7,870 nt of DNA from Zoogloeaceae bacterium (GTDB lineage: Bacteria > Pseudomonadota > Gammaproteobacteria > Burkholderiales > Rhodocyclaceae), in contig JAIRZG010000089.1 of the NCBI GenBank assembly GCA_031267345.1, positions 1-7,870 of the forward strand. The letters run 5' to 3'. Positions 6,151 through 7,870 of the stretch are shown piece after piece. How positions within the stretch are numbered: position 1 is the stretch's first letter; each line of letters opens with the position of its first letter. A program made the position numbers and the translations under genes. Below the pieces are notes generated by a model. It searched no databases, was not told the origin of the DNA, and was given only the letters and a program-made list of their open reading frames with translations.

Positions 6151-7870
6151 ATGAACCCTCTTCTGAATCCCAATCCGCTGCCCGCTTTTGATCGCATTCT
6201 TCCCGAACACGTCGCGCCTGCCGTTACGCAATTGCTTGCCGAAGGGCGGGCGCTGATTCAACGTTTGACCGCGCCGGAGACGCCCGCGATCTGGGCGGAG
6301 TTTGCCGCGCCGTTGAGCGAAGGACTGGAGCGGCTTGCCTGGGCCTGGGGCGTGGTCGGACACCTGCATTCCGTGCAGGATATTCCGGTCTGGCGCGACG
6401 CCTATAACGCCCTGTTGCCGGAGGTCTCCCGCTTTTACAGTGAAATGGGGCAAAACCTGGCGCTGTTTGAAAAATACAAAGCCTTGCGCGCCAGCGCGGG
6501 ATTTGACCTGCTCAATCCCGCGCAGCGGCGCATCGTGGAGAACGAAATCCGTGATTTTCGCCTCTCCGGCGCGGAACTGCCGGAGGCCGACAAGCCGCGC
6601 TTCGCCGCCATCATGGAGGAGCTTTCGGCGCTGGCGGCGAAGTTTTCGGAAAACCTGCTCGATGCGACCAACGCCTTTGTTGAGGAGGTTACGGATGAGC
6701 AAGACTTGAGCGGACTGCCGCCGGAAGCGATTCAGGCCGCGCGCGCGGCGGCGGAGTCCGTCGGCGTGGCGGGCTGGAAATTCACCCTGCACGCGCCTTC
6801 CTGTCTGCCGGTGCTGCAGTATGCCGACAAGCGCGACCTGCGCTATCGCCTTTATCGTGCCTATGCCACACGCGCCTCCGAGTTTGTCGATTCGGGCGGC
6901 AGGCCGGAATGGGACAACGCCCCGTTGATGACGCGCATGTTGGCGCTGCGGGCGGAGGAAGCGGCGCTGTTGGGGTTTCGCAATTTCGCGGAAGTGTCGC
7001 TTGCGCCCAAGATGGCGAATTCGCCCGCCGAGGCGCTGGCCTTTTTGCGTGACATGGCGGGCAAAGCCAAACCCTTTGCCGAACGCGACATGGCGGAACT
7101 GCGAACCTTCGCCGCCGAAAAACTGGGGCTGGAGACGCTCGAAGCCTGGGATATGGCCTATGCCGCCGAAAAACTCCTGCAAACACGCTACGCCTTTTCC
7201 GAACAGGAAGTGCGCCCCTACTTTACCGAACCCAAAGTGATCGCCGGACTGTTCCATGTCGTCGAGCGCCTCTATGGTATTGCCATCAAACCCGATACCG
7301 CGCCAGTCTGGCATGAGAGTGTGCGCTTTTATCGCATCGAAAACGCGGAAGGCGAATCGATCGGCGCGTTCTATCTGGATTTGTACGCGCGTGAAGAAAA
7401 GCGCGGCGGCGCATGGATGAATGCGGTCGTCAATCGCTATCGCAAAAGCGACGGCGCATTGCAAACGCCGGTCGCCTGTCTGGTGTGCAATTTTTCCAGG
7501 CCTTTGGGCGGCAAGCCCGCCACTTTCACGCATGACGAGGTGCAAACCCTGTTCCATGAAGCGGGACACGGCTTTCATCATCTACTGACGCGCATGGAGG
7601 AACTGGGCGTTTCCGGCATCAATGGCGTGGAGTGGGACGCCGTGGAACTGCCTTCGCAGTTCATGGAAAATTTTTGTTGGGAATGGGCGGCGCTGCAAGA
7701 AATGACCGCACATGTCGATACCGGCGAACCCTTGCCGCGCGCGCTGTTCGACAAGATGTACGCGGCGAGGAATTTTCAGAGCGGCATGATGACCGTGCGC
7801 CAGCTTGAATTCGCACTCTTCGACATGCTGCTCTACAGCGCCTTCGACCCGCAAAAAGACCATGTTCCAG
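6151..7870 (+). CDS. prlC: Oligopeptidase A, M3 family zinc metallopeptidase (partial, 3' end missing)
   Basis: PrlC/OpdA is a cytoplasmic M3 (thimet-type) metallopeptidase that degrades short peptides, including signal-peptide fragments. The reading frame is open from ATG 6151 to the edge: 573 codons, about 100 short of the usual 680. The N-terminus MNPLLNPNPLPAFDRILPEHV aligns with E. coli PrlC from its first residues, fixing the start, which has no visible ribosome binding site and an in-frame TGA at 6121-6123. Conserved blocks include YRAYATRAS, GAFYLDLYAREEKRGGAWM, GKPATFTHDEV, and the zinc site FHEAGHGFHH with His469, Glu470 and His473, followed by WDAVELPSQFMEN supplying the third ligand, Glu499. 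The usual motif in this group is HEFGH; here Phe is Ala. The catalytic residues are intact. The gap to purC is 70 bases with no terminator, so readthrough from purC is possible. Confidence 0.95.
   Translation, partial: MNPLLNPNPLPAFDRILPEHVAPAVTQLLAEGRALIQRLTAPETPAIWAEFAAPLSEGLERLAWAWGVVGHLHSVQDIPVWRDAYNALLPEVSRFYSEMGQNLALFEKYKALRASAGFDLLNPAQRRIVENEIRDFRLSGAELPEADKPRFAAIMEELSALAAKFSENLLDATNAFVEEVTDEQDLSGLPPEAIQAARAAAESVGVAGWKFTLHAPSCLPVLQYADKRDLRYRLYRAYATRASEFVDSGGRPEWDNAPLMTRMLALRAEEAALLGFRNFAEVSLAPKMANSPAEALAFLRDMAGKAKPFAERDMAELRTFAAEKLGLETLEAWDMAYAAEKLLQTRYAFSEQEVRPYFTEPKVIAGLFHVVERLYGIAIKPDTAPVWHESVRFYRIENAEGESIGAFYLDLYAREEKRGGAWMNAVVNRYRKSDGALQTPVACLVCNFSRPLGGKPATFTHDEVQTLFHEAGHGFHHLLTRMEELGVSGINGVEWDAVELPSQFMENFCWEWAALQEMTAHVDTGEPLPRALFDKMYAARNFQSGMMTVRQLEFALFDMLLYSAFDPQKDHVP

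Noticed and set aside
6136..6154. CTTGA and CCCCATGA just at the prlC start, resembling the two halves of a heat-shock sigma-32 promoter
   Set aside because: The halves are only about 6 bases apart where 13-17 are needed, and the second half overlaps the start codon.
5785..7581. A 598-codon open frame on the - strand across purC and prlC
   Set aside because: It spans two real + strand genes and their gap, has no domain I recognise and an arginine-rich composition. It is a shadow of codon bias.

Overview
This window reads as an ordinary, densely packed stretch of a GC-rich proteobacterial chromosome. The protein types suggest a betaproteobacterium: a single-chain glycine decarboxylase GcvP after gcvH, a long-form (318-residue) SAICAR synthetase, a ZapE-type ATPase and an oligopeptidase A. 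That assignment is an inference from remembered family resemblance, not from a search. All six protein genes lie on the + strand, and no gap between them exceeds about 190 bases. I see no transposase, integrase, phage gene, tRNA, rRNA or CRISPR array.

Layout: (1) The 3' part of gcvH and a complete gcvP form the end of a glycine cleavage operon whose start, probably with gcvT, is off the left edge. (2) A 189-base gap at 3262-3450 holds a convincing terminator hairpin followed by a probable promoter -10 box. (3) An OsmC/YhfA-family gene is followed after 6 bases by zapE, with a GTG start and a ribosome binding site inside the end of the osmC-like gene; the two look cotranscribed. (4) A 110-base gap at 5014-5123 carries a perfect TATAAT and leads into purC. 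(5) A 70-base gap at 6081-6150 contains two tiny overlapping reading frames, one with a good ribosome binding site. (6) The oligopeptidase A gene (prlC) starts at 6151 without a recognisable ribosome binding site and runs off the right edge, with 573 of roughly 680 codons present.

The genes are housekeeping functions: glycine catabolism to one-carbon units (gcvH, gcvP), peroxide/thiol defence (OsmC family), cell-division-linked ATPase (zapE), purine synthesis (purC) and peptide turnover (prlC). GcvHP and PurC are loosely linked through folate one-carbon metabolism, since glycine cleavage feeds the formyl groups used in purine synthesis, but they appear to be separate transcription units.

I did not find a new biological system. 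The observations most worth checking are small: an in-frame duplication inside an apparent insertion in PurC, a degenerate repeat shared by two intergenic gaps, the leader reading frames ahead of prlC, an altered conserved loop in GcvH, a HEAGH zinc motif in PrlC, and the short C-terminus of GcvP.
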